Shown piece after piece: positions 1 to 7,352 of a stretch of 14,581 nt of DNA. Source of the DNA: CAIOSQ01 sp044359885 (GTDB taxonomy: Bacteria > Pseudomonadota > Alphaproteobacteria > CACIAM-22H2); the NCBI GenBank assembly GCA_044359885.1, contig JBIKLI010000075.1, positions 1 to 14,581 of the forward strand, read 5' to 3'. Made by a program: the position numbers and the translations under genes. Numbering within the stretch: the stretch's first letter is position 1; every line of letters begins with the position of its first letter. Below the pieces are notes generated by a model. The model searched no databases. It was not told the DNA's origin and saw only the letters and a program-made list of their open reading frames with translations.

Positions 1-985
1 CGTCGCGATCGCGGCGCTGCGCGCCTTCCTCGAGACGCGCGGCCGGACCTATCGCCGGGACATGGCCAGCCCGGCGGCGGGGGCGAGCGCATGCTCGCGG
101 CTCTCGGCGCATCTGGCGCTGGGCTGCCTGTCGATGCGCGAGACGAACGGCGCGGCGCGGCGCGCCGAGGCGCGGTGGCGCGAGGCCGGGGATGGCGTCT
201 ATGCCGCCTCGATCGCCGCCTTCCGTTCACGCCTGCACTGGCACTGCCATTTCATCCAGAAGCTGGAGGACGAGCCCGGGATGGAGCGGACGGCGCTGCA
301 TCCGGCCTGCCGCGACCTGCGGCCGATCGGACCGGATCACGCCGCACGCGTCGAGGCCTGGGCGACCGGCCGCACCGGCTTTCCCTTCGTCGACGCCTGC
401 ATGCGGTCGCTCGCCGCCGGCGGCTGGCTCAATTTCCGCATGCGGGCGATGGTCATGGCCTTCGCCAGCTATCACCTCTGGGAGGACTGGCGACTTCCCG
501 CACGGCGGCTGGCGCGCCTGTTCACGGATTTCGAGCCCGGCATCCACTACCCGCAAGTCCAGATGCAGTCCGGCACGACCGGCACCAACACCGCGCGCAT
601 CTACAACCCCGTCAAGCAGTCGCGCGACCAGGATCCGGACGGCGACTTCATCCGCCGCTTCGTGCCCGAACTCGCGCGGCTGCCGGCCGGTCTCGTGCAC
701 GAGCCCTGGAAGGCCCCGGCCGAGGCGCTCGCCGCAGCCGGGATCGCATTGGGGACGACCTATCCGGCACGTCTGGTCGACCACGAGACGTCGGCCGCGG
801 CGGCGAGGGAGAGGATCTACGGGATCCGGGGCGATGCGTCCTTCCGCGCGGCGGCCGCGGCGATCCAGGTCCGGCATGGCAGCCGGCGCGCCGGGCTGCC
901 GCCGGCGGGAAGCGCCGGTTCGCGCCGGCGTCGTCCCCGGCGCACCGCCACCGAGCAGGCGGCGCTGGATCTGGCGCCGCGTTAG
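1..985 (+). CDS. Photolyase/cryptochrome-family FAD-binding domain protein (5'-truncated)
   Basis: The open frame enters at base 2 and ends at TAG 983-985, giving about 327 C-terminal residues. This is the helical FAD-binding domain of the DNA photolyase/cryptochrome superfamily, which uses reduced FAD and blue light to reverse UV pyrimidine dimers. Recognisable blocks are SRLSAHLALGCLS (bases about 95-135), a WLNFRMRAMVMAFASYHLW segment near 425-480, RLFTDFEPGIHYPQVQMQSG near 515-575, and NPVKQSRDQDPDGDFIRRF near 607-660, followed by VHEPWKAP. The antenna-binding N-terminal domain would lie upstream of the window. At the place where class I CPD photolyases usually carry a GGWQW-type motif this protein reads HYPQVQMQSGTTGTN, so the lesion type (CPD, 6-4 or single-strand) cannot be assigned from sequence. 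The last 40 or so residues are Arg/Ala-rich and probably disordered. The family call is firm; the subclass is open. Confidence 0.9.
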   Translation, partial: VAIAALRAFLETRGRTYRRDMASPAAGASACSRLSAHLALGCLSMRETNGAARRAEARWREAGDGVYAASIAAFRSRLHWHCHFIQKLEDEPGMERTALHPACRDLRPIGPDHAARVEAWATGRTGFPFVDACMRSLAAGGWLNFRMRAMVMAFASYHLWEDWRLPARRLARLFTDFEPGIHYPQVQMQSGTTGTNTARIYNPVKQSRDQDPDGDFIRRFVPELARLPAGLVHEPWKAPAEALAAAGIALGTTYPARLVDHETSAAAARERIYGIRGDASFRAAAAAIQVRHGSRRAGLPPAGSAGSRRRRPRRTATEQAALDLAPR

Positions 986-997
986 GCTAGGCGGCGC
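974..997. terminator. GC hairpin with both convergent stop codons in its loop
   Basis: GCGCCGC at 974-980 is the exact reverse complement of GCGGCGC at 991-997. The 10-base loop (981-990) contains the plus-strand photolyase stop (983-985) and the minus-strand permease stop (987-989). No T-tract follows on either side. A role as a bidirectional transcript end or decay barrier between convergent genes is inference. Confidence 0.4.
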
Positions 998-2930
998 GCG
1001 CCGGTCCGCGAAGGTGGTGCCACCCATAGACGACGAGAGCGCCGCAGCCCCCGATCAGGTCGGTCACCAGGCCCGGCACGATGAGGCACAGGGCCGACCC
1101 GAACAGGATCGCACGCGAGACCAGGTCGATGCGCCGGGCCGCATACCAGCCCTCGGTCGAGGCCGCGAGCAGATAGACGCCGATCGAGGCGCTGACCAGG
1201 ACCTGCAGGATCGCCGGCCATTCGCCGCGCATCAGCAACTCGGGTCCGAAGAAGAACATGAACGGGACGATGAAGGTGGCGAGCCCCAGCTTGAGCGCGA
1301 TGAAGGATGTCCGCCACGGATCCGCGTTGGCCATGCCCGCCGCGGCGAAGGACGCCAGCGCCACCGGCGGGGTGATCGCGGAGATGACGGCGTAGTAGAA
1401 GATGAACAGATGCGCGGTCAGCGGCTGGACGCCCATCTGCGCGAGGCCGGGCGCCACCACCGACGCCGCGACCGCGTAGGCCGCCGTGGTCGGCATGCCC
1501 ATGCCCAGCACCAGCGTGATCAGCATCGCGAAGACCAGCGCCAGGAACCGGCTCTCGCCGGCGATCGCCAGCACCATGTTCGAGAAGCGGCCGCCGATGC
1601 CGGTCAGGGCGATCACGCCGACGATGATTCCGGCGCAGGCGCAGATCGCCATCAGCTGCACCGCCTCGCGCGCGGAGATCGACAGCGTGTCGAAGACCGC
1701 GCCGGGTCCCATGCGGTCGACGCGGCCCGACAGCCAGCTCGCCACGATCGCGGCGACGATGCCGACGGCGCCCGCGCGGAAGACCGAGTACCCGGCCAGG
1801 AGCATCCCGATCAGCAGCGCGATCGGCAGCACGAGATGGCCGCGCTTCAGAACCGACAGCAGCGGCGGCAGCTCGTCGCGCGGGATCCCGCTCAGCCCGT
1901 GCTTGCGCGCATGCAGGTCCGCATGGACATAGCAGGCCAGATAGAACAGCACGGTCGGGATGATCGCGGCGATCGCGATGTCGGTGTACGGAATGCCCAG
2001 GATCTCGGCCATGATGAAGGCGCCGGCGCCCATGATCGGTGGGGTGATCTGACCGCCCGTCGACGAGGTCGCCTCGACCGCCGCGGCAGTCGAGCGGTCG
2101 TAGCCGACCCGCCGCATCATCGGGATCGTGATCATGCCCGACGCGACGACGTTGCCGACCGCGCTGCCGCTGATCGTGCCGAACAGCACGCCGGAGATGA
2201 CGGCCACCTTCGCCGGACCGCCCCGCGCCCAGCCGACCAGCGCGATCGACAGATCGTTGAAGAAATCGCCCGCCTTGGAGGCGTTCAGGAAGCAGGCGAA
2301 GGCGACGAACAGGATGATGTAGGTCGCCGAGACATCCGTCGTGATCCCGTGGATGCCCTGCATCGAATAGACGTAGCTGAAGAACGTGTCCGCCGGGATC
2401 CCGTTGTGGTGCAGCACGCCGGGCATCACGGGGCCGGCGAATGCGTAGACGATGAAGAGACCGGCCAGGATCGGCAGCGCGAGACCGGCCGCGCGCCGGG
2501 TCAGTTCCATCACCATCGCCGTTCCGGCGATCCCCACGACCATGTCCCAGAACGTCGGTAGAACGCCGGCGCGGAACAGCAGATCGTCGAGATTGACGGC
2601 GATGTAGGCGAGGATCGCGACGCTGGCCGCCATCATCGTCCAGTCGTACCAGGCGATCCGTCCGCGATCGGCGGGGATCGCGGCGTAGATCGCGAAACCG
2701 ATCACAGAGCCGATCGACACATGGAATGTCCGGAAGATCCAGGGATCGATCGGATGGACGTTGAGGATCAGGAGGTGAACGACGACGTAGCCGGCGCCGA
2801 GCCAGGCCAGGGCTCGCGCCTGCCAGCCGACCAGGTTCCGCTTCAGGCCGCCGAACTCGATCTCAAGCGCCTTGTCGGCCTGCTCGGCGGAGATGCGCTC
2901 GCCGGGCCCCGGCGCGCTGGGGTTGTTCAT
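987..2930 (-). CDS. TRAP transporter fused permease (DctQM type, TAXI-associated)
   Basis: This 647-residue polytopic inner-membrane protein couples Na+ or H+ influx to uptake of an organic acid delivered by the periplasmic binding protein encoded just upstream. The N-terminal part (residues about 40-150) has four hydrophobic helices, as in DctQ. The rest is DctM-like, with the signatures GTISGSAVGNVVASGM and TSSTGGQITPPIMGAGAF at about residues 250-305, LGMGMPTTAAY near 470 and AVISAITPPVALASFAAAG near 510. The fused arrangement and total length are typical of permeases that partner TAXI binding proteins. The start ATG at 2928-2930 is preceded by GAGGTGAG, a good Shine-Dalgarno. The gene is second in a two-gene minus-strand operon, 74 bases after the binding-protein stop. 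Its stop lies one base from the convergent photolyase stop. The substrate cannot be read from the sequence. Confidence 0.95.
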   Translation of the reverse strand: MNNPSAPGPGERISAEQADKALEIEFGGLKRNLVGWQARALAWLGAGYVVVHLLILNVHPIDPWIFRTFHVSIGSVIGFAIYAAIPADRGRIAWYDWTMMAASVAILAYIAVNLDDLLFRAGVLPTFWDMVVGIAGTAMVMELTRRAAGLALPILAGLFIVYAFAGPVMPGVLHHNGIPADTFFSYVYSMQGIHGITTDVSATYIILFVAFACFLNASKAGDFFNDLSIALVGWARGGPAKVAVISGVLFGTISGSAVGNVVASGMITIPMMRRVGYDRSTAAAVEATSSTGGQITPPIMGAGAFIMAEILGIPYTDIAIAAIIPTVLFYLACYVHADLHARKHGLSGIPRDELPPLLSVLKRGHLVLPIALLIGMLLAGYSVFRAGAVGIVAAIVASWLSGRVDRMGPGAVFDTLSISAREAVQLMAICACAGIIVGVIALTGIGGRFSNMVLAIAGESRFLALVFAMLITLVLGMGMPTTAAYAVAASVVAPGLAQMGVQPLTAHLFIFYYAVISAITPPVALASFAAAGMANADPWRTSFIALKLGLATFIVPFMFFFGPELLMRGEWPAILQVLVSASIGVYLLAASTEGWYAARRIDLVSRAILFGSALCLIVPGLVTDLIGGCGALVVYGWHHLRGPARAA

Positions 2931-2956
2931 CGCCTCACCTCGCCAAGGGGCCGGTG

Positions 2957-2989
2957 GTCCGCGCCCGGCGGTCCGTGCCGGGCGCGGAC
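2957..2989 (-). promoter_or_regulatory. Intra-operon 13-bp hairpin between binding protein and permease
   Basis: GTCCGCGCCCGGC (2957-2969) and GCCGGGCGCGGAC (2977-2989) are perfect reverse complements around a 7-base loop. The structure starts 15 bases after the TAXI binding-protein stop and ends 26 bases before the permease start on the minus strand. No U-tract follows, so it is not a textbook intrinsic terminator. A hairpin in this position in a transporter operon commonly protects the binding-protein mRNA 3' end or reduces read-through, giving more binding protein than permease. That role is inferred here. Confidence 0.6.
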
Positions 2990-3004
2990 TATGCCGGTCG
3001 CGTG

Positions 3005-3976
3005 TCAGCCCCGCAGATCGGGACGGATACGGAAACCCTTCTCCTCGAAATACCGGACGGCGCCGGGATGGAACGGCAGGAACGTGTTCTTGGTCAGGTT
3101 CTCCGGCAGCGTCTCCTTCGCGGCCGCATGGCCCTGGACCATGCGCGGATTGTTCTCCATCACCGCCTTGACGATGCCGTAGACGATGTCGGCGGACACG
3201 TCCTTGTGCGCGATGGCGAAATTGAACACGCCGACCGTCGGCTGATCCTCCGTCAAGGTCCGGTAGGTGCCCTTCGGGATCACCGCATCGGACAGTTCGG
3301 GCATCTTCTGCTTCAGCGTCGCGATCTGCGCGGGAGTGAAGGCGAAGAAATTGACGGGGTTCGACGCCTCGGCTTCAGAGAAGGCGGGGAACGGCAGGCC
3401 GGCCGCGAAGCCGAAGGCGTCGAGCAGGCCGTCGTTCATCTGCGAGGTCATGTCGCTTGCCCCGCCGTTGCGGATCGCCGAAACCTTGATCCCCAGCGCT
3501 TCCATCATCAGCGGCAGATATGTGCCGGGCGTGCCCGCGCGCGGGCCGACGCCGAGGCTCCTGCCGGCGAGCTGCTCGACGGACCGGATGCCGCTCTTCT
3601 GCGGCGCCACGAAGTGGAACATCGTGTCGTACATCGGGAACATGGCGCGGATGCTGTTGAACTTGCGCCCCTGGGTCCACTGCCCCTCGCCCTTCCAGCC
3701 CTGCAGCGCCACGCCCATCGTCGTCATGCCGAGATCGATCTGCCGGGTCTCGGTCAGGATGATGTTGTGGTTCGGGCCGTCGGTCTGCCGCGTGTTGATC
3801 GGCACCTTGATGGCGTCGGCGGCGATGTTCGCCCAGACCTGGCCATAGACGAAGAACACGCCGCCGACCGACGCGGTCCCGAGCGTGAGCGAGCGGGGCG
3901 TCTGCGCCGAGGCCGGCGCCGCCATGAACAACGCGGCGATCGCCAGCGTGGCGATCCTGAAAATCGGCAGTCTCAT
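3005..3976 (-). CDS. TAXI family TRAP transporter solute-binding protein
   Basis: This is the periplasmic ligand-binding subunit of a TAXI-type TRAP uptake system, 323 residues from the chosen start. Residues 1-24 form a clear Sec signal peptide: MRLP, a hydrophobic core, then APASA with probable cleavage before QTPRS. The mature protein opens with LTLGTASVGGVFFVYG, the typical TAXI start, and later has VGPRAGTPGTYLPLMMEALG. The frame is open further upstream to 4033, but the ATG at 3974-3976 is preferred because GGGAGGTGG sits six to seven bases before it and the signal peptide begins there. It is first in the operon with the fused permease at 987-2930, which supports the assignment. TAXI ligands described so far are mainly glutamate-like and other carboxylates, but nothing here identifies the ligand. 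Confidence 0.93.
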   Translation of the reverse strand: MRLPIFRIATLAIAALFMAAPASAQTPRSLTLGTASVGGVFFVYGQVWANIAADAIKVPINTRQTDGPNHNIILTETRQIDLGMTTMGVALQGWKGEGQWTQGRKFNSIRAMFPMYDTMFHFVAPQKSGIRSVEQLAGRSLGVGPRAGTPGTYLPLMMEALGIKVSAIRNGGASDMTSQMNDGLLDAFGFAAGLPFPAFSEAEASNPVNFFAFTPAQIATLKQKMPELSDAVIPKGTYRTLTEDQPTVGVFNFAIAHKDVSADIVYGIVKAVMENNPRMVQGHAAAKETLPENLTKNTFLPFHPGAVRYFEEKGFRIRPDLRG

Positions 3977-4127
3977 GATCCACCTCCCGTGGGTGCTTGT
4001 CGCGGCCCGTTTCGACGGGCCTCCCATTGACATGGATCATAGCCCATCAAAGGGAACCCGTCCGCAGATCCGGAGGCCCAGGTTTCGTCTCGCCTTCCGG
4101 CCGGTCCGGCCTATATGCGGCGTCGCC
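3977..4127. promoter_or_regulatory. Divergent promoter region between TRAP operon and pdxA
   Basis: This 151-base gap separates the minus-strand TRAP operon from plus-strand pdxA. On the minus strand a TATGAT hexamer (4041-4036) has a weak CGGACG 17 bases upstream (4064-4059) and would give a leader of about 50 bases. A perfect 7-bp dyad, GGCCCGT-TTCG-ACGGGCC at 4004-4021, would lie in that leader. It could be an operator or an RNA hairpin and has no T-tract. On the plus strand TTGACA occurs at 4027-4032 but no credible -10 follows at normal spacing. The TATATG at 4112-4117 could serve pdxA with a very short leader. These assignments are tentative. Confidence 0.35.
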
Positions 4128-5099
4128 ATGCTTCCCCTTGCGCTCACGATGGGCGAACCCGCCGGTATCGGGGCCGAGATCGCGGCCCGGGCGTGGCGTG
4201 CGCTGGCGACGACCGGCCCCGCCTTTGTCCTGATCGACGATGCGACGCGCGATTTCGGCTGCCCGGTCGAAGCGATCGGCTCGCCGGCGGCGGCGCGGGA
4301 CGTGTTCGGTCGCGCCCTGCCCGTCCTGCACCGGCCACTTGCCGCGAGGCCCGTCCCCGGTCGCCCCGACATCGCCAACGCCCCGGCCGTCATCGCGTCG
4401 ATCACGCAGGCGGTCGGGCTGGCGAGGGCCGGCCACGTGGCCGCCGTGGTGACCAATCCGATCCAGAAATCGATCCTGGCGGCGGCCGGGTTTCCCCATC
4501 CCGGCCATACCGAGTTCCTCGGCGAACTCGCGGGGACCGGCGTGCCGCCCGTGATGATGCTGGCCTCGTCGCAGCTGCGCGTGGTGCCGGTGACGGTCCA
4601 CGAGCCGCTGGCGCGCGCGATCGCCCGGCTGACGCCCGACCTGATCGCCGGGACCGCCCGCCTCGTCGCCCGGGAGCTCGCCACGCGTTTCGCCATCGCG
4701 CGGCCGCGCCTCGCGGTCGCCGGCCTCAATCCCCATGCCGGCGAGGGCGGCACGATGGGCCGCGAGGATATCGACATCGTGGCGCCCGCCGTCTCGCGGC
4801 TGCGCGCCGAGGGCATCGACGCGCGCGGGCCGCTGCCGCCCGACACGATGTTCACCGCCCTCGCCCGGCCCGGCTACGATGCCGCCATCTGCCTCTATCA
4901 CGACCAGGCCCTGATCCCCATCAAGACGCTCGACATGGCCGGCGGCGTGAATGTCACGCTCGGACTGTCGATCGTCCGCACCAGCCCCGACCACGGCACC
5001 GCGCTCGACATCGCCGGCCAGGGCCGCGCCGATCCCGGTTCGCTGATCGCCGCGCTGCGCCTCGCCGCCGAACTCTCCGGAAGGACCAGGGATCCATGA
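4128..5099 (+). CDS. pdxA: 4-hydroxythreonine-4-phosphate dehydrogenase
   Basis: PdxA oxidises 4-phosphohydroxy-L-threonine with NAD(P)+; the product decarboxylates to 3-amino-2-oxopropyl phosphate, a substrate of PdxJ in the DXP-dependent vitamin B6 pathway. The 323-residue protein begins LPLALTMGEPAGIG, the family N-terminus, so ATG 4128 is chosen although the frame is open back to 3885. Metal-ligand histidines appear as H158 (TVHEPL), H203 (GLNPHAGEGG) and H258 (YHDQALIPIK). Their 45- and 55-residue spacing matches E. coli H166, H211 and H266. FPHPGHTEFLGELAG and TSPDHGTALDIAGQG are also conserved. The Shine-Dalgarno is weak. Its stop overlaps the pdxJ start (ATGA at 5096-5099), implying translational coupling. 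PdxA paralogues exist in sugar-acid catabolism, but fusion-like linkage to pdxJ favours the biosynthetic role. Confidence 0.95.
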   Translation: MLPLALTMGEPAGIGAEIAARAWRALATTGPAFVLIDDATRDFGCPVEAIGSPAAARDVFGRALPVLHRPLAARPVPGRPDIANAPAVIASITQAVGLARAGHVAAVVTNPIQKSILAAAGFPHPGHTEFLGELAGTGVPPVMMLASSQLRVVPVTVHEPLARAIARLTPDLIAGTARLVARELATRFAIARPRLAVAGLNPHAGEGGTMGREDIDIVAPAVSRLRAEGIDARGPLPPDTMFTALARPGYDAAICLYHDQALIPIKTLDMAGGVNVTLGLSIVRTSPDHGTALDIAGQGRADPGSLIAALRLAAELSGRTRDP

Positions 5100-5833
5100 C
5101 CAGGCTGCTGCTCTCCGTGAACGTCGACCATGTCGCGACGCTGCGCAACGCGCGGGGCGGCGTGTTTCCCTGCCCCGTGGAGGCCTCGCGACTGGCGATC
5201 GCCGCGGGCGCCGACGGGATCACGGTCCATCTGCGCGAGGATCGTCGCCATATCCGCGACCGCGACGTCGAACGGATCCGGCAGGAGATTCCCGCGCCGC
5301 TCAATTTCGAGATGGCCGCGACCGAGGAGATGGTCGCGATCGCCGAACGGCTGCGTCCCCCCGCATGCTGCCTCGTGCCGGAGAAGCGCGCGGAACTGAC
5401 CACCGAAGGCGGCCTCGACCTGCTGCGCCCCTCGCCGTTCCTGCCCGAAGCGATCGCGCGGCTGCGCAGGGCGGGTGTGCGAGTGTCGATCTTCGTCGAG
5501 GCCGACCCGCTGCAGATCGCCGCGGCCGCGCGGCTCGGCGCCGCCTGCGTCGAACTCCATACCGGCCCCTATGCCGATGCGGCGCCGGATGCGCGCGGCG
5601 CGCATCTTTCGCGGCTGGGTGCCGGCGCCGCGGCCGCCCGGACGCACGGGCTGCTCTGCCATGCGGGCCACGGCCTCGCCTTCGACAGCATCGCCGGCAT
5701 CGCCCGCATTCCCGAGGTCTCGGAGGTGTCGATCGGCCATTTCCTGATCGCGCGGAGCCTGTTCGACGGCCTGCCCGCCGTCGTGGGCCGCTTCCGGTCG
5801 CTGATCGACGCGGCCAGGAACACGGGCGCGTAG
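5096..5833 (+). CDS. pdxJ: Pyridoxine 5'-phosphate synthase
   Basis: PdxJ condenses 3-amino-2-oxopropyl phosphate with 1-deoxy-D-xylulose 5-phosphate to give pyridoxine 5'-phosphate in the cytoplasm. The 245-residue TIM-barrel protein matches the family length. Active-site positions line up with E. coli PdxJ numbering: N9 and R20 in SVNVDHVATLRNARGG, H45 and R47 in ITVHLREDRRHI, E72 in LNFEM, T102 in RAELTTEGG and E153 in CVELHTGPYA. The C-terminal LLCHAGHGL (residues 186-194) and SIGHFLIARSLF blocks are also present. The start ATG 5096 overlaps the pdxA TGA. Product and substrate of the two neighbours fit exactly, so the pair forms the ring-closing end of PLP synthesis. No pdxH, recO or acpS is in the window. 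Confidence 0.97.
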   Translation: MTRLLLSVNVDHVATLRNARGGVFPCPVEASRLAIAAGADGITVHLREDRRHIRDRDVERIRQEIPAPLNFEMAATEEMVAIAERLRPPACCLVPEKRAELTTEGGLDLLRPSPFLPEAIARLRRAGVRVSIFVEADPLQIAAAARLGAACVELHTGPYADAAPDARGAHLSRLGAGAAAARTHGLLCHAGHGLAFDSIAGIARIPEVSEVSIGHFLIARSLFDGLPAVVGRFRSLIDAARNTGA

Positions 5834-5920
5834 CGTCGGTCCCCCCGCGATCGGGACTTGACGGCGCCGGGCGCGCTGCGCATTGGGTAGGGTCGCGGGT
5901 CTCGGACGGGAGATGCGGTG
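5834..5920 (+). promoter_or_regulatory. Gap after pdxJ with a possible weak promoter
   Basis: The 87-base gap holds TTGACG at 5858-5863, five of six matches to a -35 box. The hexamer 17 bases later, CATTGG, is a poor -10. A 5-bp GTCCC/GGGAC inverted repeat (5839-5843 and 5853-5857) is too weak to call a terminator. The next genes could therefore be read from pdxAJ transcripts or from a weak start here. GGGAG at 5908-5912 serves as the Shine-Dalgarno for the following gene. Confidence 0.25.
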
Positions 5921-6271
5921 ATGGACGATGCTTTCGAACTCTACGACCTTCGCGTCGAGGTCGTCGCGCCCCCGGGCGCCAGGGTCATGTGCGGCGCCAA
6001 GCCCGGGGATCACTTCGAACTGCGCGGGGAGATGCTGCACCTGCCGCCGGGCCAGGGCTTCTCGATCTACTCGCTGGCCGCGCTCCTGCCGCTGCTGCCG
6101 GCCAAGCAGCGCCAGACCCATCCCAACGACTGGATGACCAGCGACGCCGACGTCGCCTGCCCCGATCCCAACTGCCCGACGCGCTTCCGGATCACCCGCA
6201 CCGGGACGCGCCGCTTCAGCCATGCCGAAACGACCGCGGTGCCGCTGCCGCGGCGCGAGGACGCGACATGA
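5921..6271 (+). CDS. TIGR04076-like small protein of unknown function
   Basis: This is a 116-residue soluble protein. The pattern YDLRVEVV, a Cys24 followed by KPGDHFELRG, LPPGQGFSIYSLAALLPLLPAKQR, NDWMTSDADVACPDPNC and FRITR matches what I recall as the TIGR04076 family, whose function is not established. Cys24, Cys80 and Cys85 could bind a metal or act as redox thiols; that is inference. An ATG at 5921 is chosen, eight bases after GGGAG; an in-frame GTG directly before it is the alternative. Its TGA overlaps the ATG of the next aldo/keto reductase (ATGA, 6268-6271), so the two are probably translated in a coupled way and may act together. Confidence 0.85.
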   Translation: MDDAFELYDLRVEVVAPPGARVMCGAKPGDHFELRGEMLHLPPGQGFSIYSLAALLPLLPAKQRQTHPNDWMTSDADVACPDPNCPTRFRITRTGTRRFSHAETTAVPLPRREDAT

Positions 6272-7314
6272 GCGTCGAGACCGTCGAGCTCGCGCCGGGC
6301 TATCGCATCTCCAGGATCCTGCGCGGCGGCTGGCAGCTGGCCGGCGGCCATGGCCCGGTCGATCGCGCGCGCGCCATCGACGACATGTTCGCGTTCGTCG
6401 ACGCCGGCGTGAACGTTTTCGACTGCGCGGACATCTATACCGGCGTCGAGGAGACGATCGGCGCGTTCCGCCGCCGGCTCGCCGCCGAACGCGGCGCCGC
6501 CGCGGCGGCGGCGCACAAGGTGCACACCAAGTTCGTCCCCGATTGGGACGTGCTGCCGGTCATCGACGACGCCTATGTTGAACGCATCATCGACCGTTCG
6601 CGCGCGCGGCTCGGCATGGAGCGGCTCGATCTGGTCCAGTTCCACTGGTGGAACTACGCCGCGCCGCGGCTGGCGGACGCCGGCCGGATCCTGGCGCGGC
6701 TGCAGCGCGAGGGTCGCATCGCGCTGATCGGCGGCACGAATTTCGACGCGCCCCACGCCCGCCTGCTGCTCGACGCCGGCGTCGAGCTGGCCACGATGCA
6801 GATCCAGTATTCGCCGCTCGACGCGCGCCCGGCCGGGCCGATGAGCGAGTTGTGCGCGGCCAGCGGCATGAAGCTGCTCTGCTACGGCACGCTGGCCGGG
6901 GGGTTCCTGTCCGAACGCTGGCTGGGTCAGCCGCGTCCGGCCGAACTCGTCAACCGGTCGCTGGTCAAGTACCTGCTGGTGATCGACGAGTTCGGCGGAT
7001 GGGACCTTTTCCAGGCGCTTCTCGCCGCGCTCGCGCGCGTCGGCGCGCGCCATGGCGCCGGGATCGCCGCGACGGCGCTGCGCTGGACCCTGGACCAGCC
7101 GCATGTCGCCGGCGCCATCGTCGGCGCGCGCTATGCCGATCATCTGACCGACACGCTCAAGGTCTTCGGCATGGAGCTCGACGCCCGCGACCGCGCCGAG
7201 ATCGCGGCGGTGCTCGATCAGCGCAAGGGACCGGCCGGCGATTGCTACACGCTGGAGCGCGACCGCGACGGGCCGCATGGGCGGATCATGAAATACAATC
7301 TGAACACCGGCTGA
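6268..7314 (+). CDS. Aldo/keto reductase (first of two)
   Basis: A 348-residue cytoplasmic NAD(P)H-dependent oxidoreductase of the (beta/alpha)8 aldo/keto reductase superfamily, which reduces aldehydes or ketones to alcohols. The catalytic tetrad is visible as Asp52 and Tyr57 (VFDCADIYTG), Lys88 (VHTKF) and His126 (LVQFHWWNY). The C-terminal cofactor region reads ALRWTLDQPHVAGAIVGARY. The QFHWWNY and CYGTLAGGFLSERWLGQ blocks place it with a plant- and bacteria-wide subgroup of unassigned substrate. It starts inside the stop of the TIGR04076-like gene, so ATG 6268 is well supported, and it ends 38 bases before the AKR-RidA fusion, to which it is clearly paralogous. It lacks the RidA domain of its neighbour. 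Some aldo/keto reductases act on pyridoxal, and pdxAJ lie upstream, but that link is speculative. Confidence 0.93.
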   Translation: MSVETVELAPGYRISRILRGGWQLAGGHGPVDRARAIDDMFAFVDAGVNVFDCADIYTGVEETIGAFRRRLAAERGAAAAAAHKVHTKFVPDWDVLPVIDDAYVERIIDRSRARLGMERLDLVQFHWWNYAAPRLADAGRILARLQREGRIALIGGTNFDAPHARLLLDAGVELATMQIQYSPLDARPAGPMSELCAASGMKLLCYGTLAGGFLSERWLGQPRPAELVNRSLVKYLLVIDEFGGWDLFQALLAALARVGARHGAGIAATALRWTLDQPHVAGAIVGARYADHLTDTLKVFGMELDARDRAEIAAVLDQRKGPAGDCYTLERDRDGPHGRIMKYNLNTG

Positions 7315-7352
7315 CCGCCGTCCAGACGCCACCGTCCCGAAAGCGAGGCTTC

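Noticed and set aside
192..2561. Long plus-strand open frame (789 codons) spanning the photolyase end and the TRAP permease
   Set aside because: It is a GC-driven shadow: its translation is low-complexity Arg/Asp/Gln-rich, while real domains occupy other frames on both strands.
2954..4030. Plus-strand open frame opposite the TAXI binding protein
   Set aside because: The minus strand encodes a signal peptide and full TAXI motifs over the same stretch; the plus frame shows no domain.
4027..4032. Perfect TTGACA -35 box on the plus strand before pdxA
   Set aside because: No acceptable -10 hexamer occurs 15-19 bases downstream, so it is probably chance.
5839..5857. Possible terminator after pdxJ (GTCCC/GGGAC)
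   Set aside because: Only a 5-bp stem with a 9-base loop and no T-tract.
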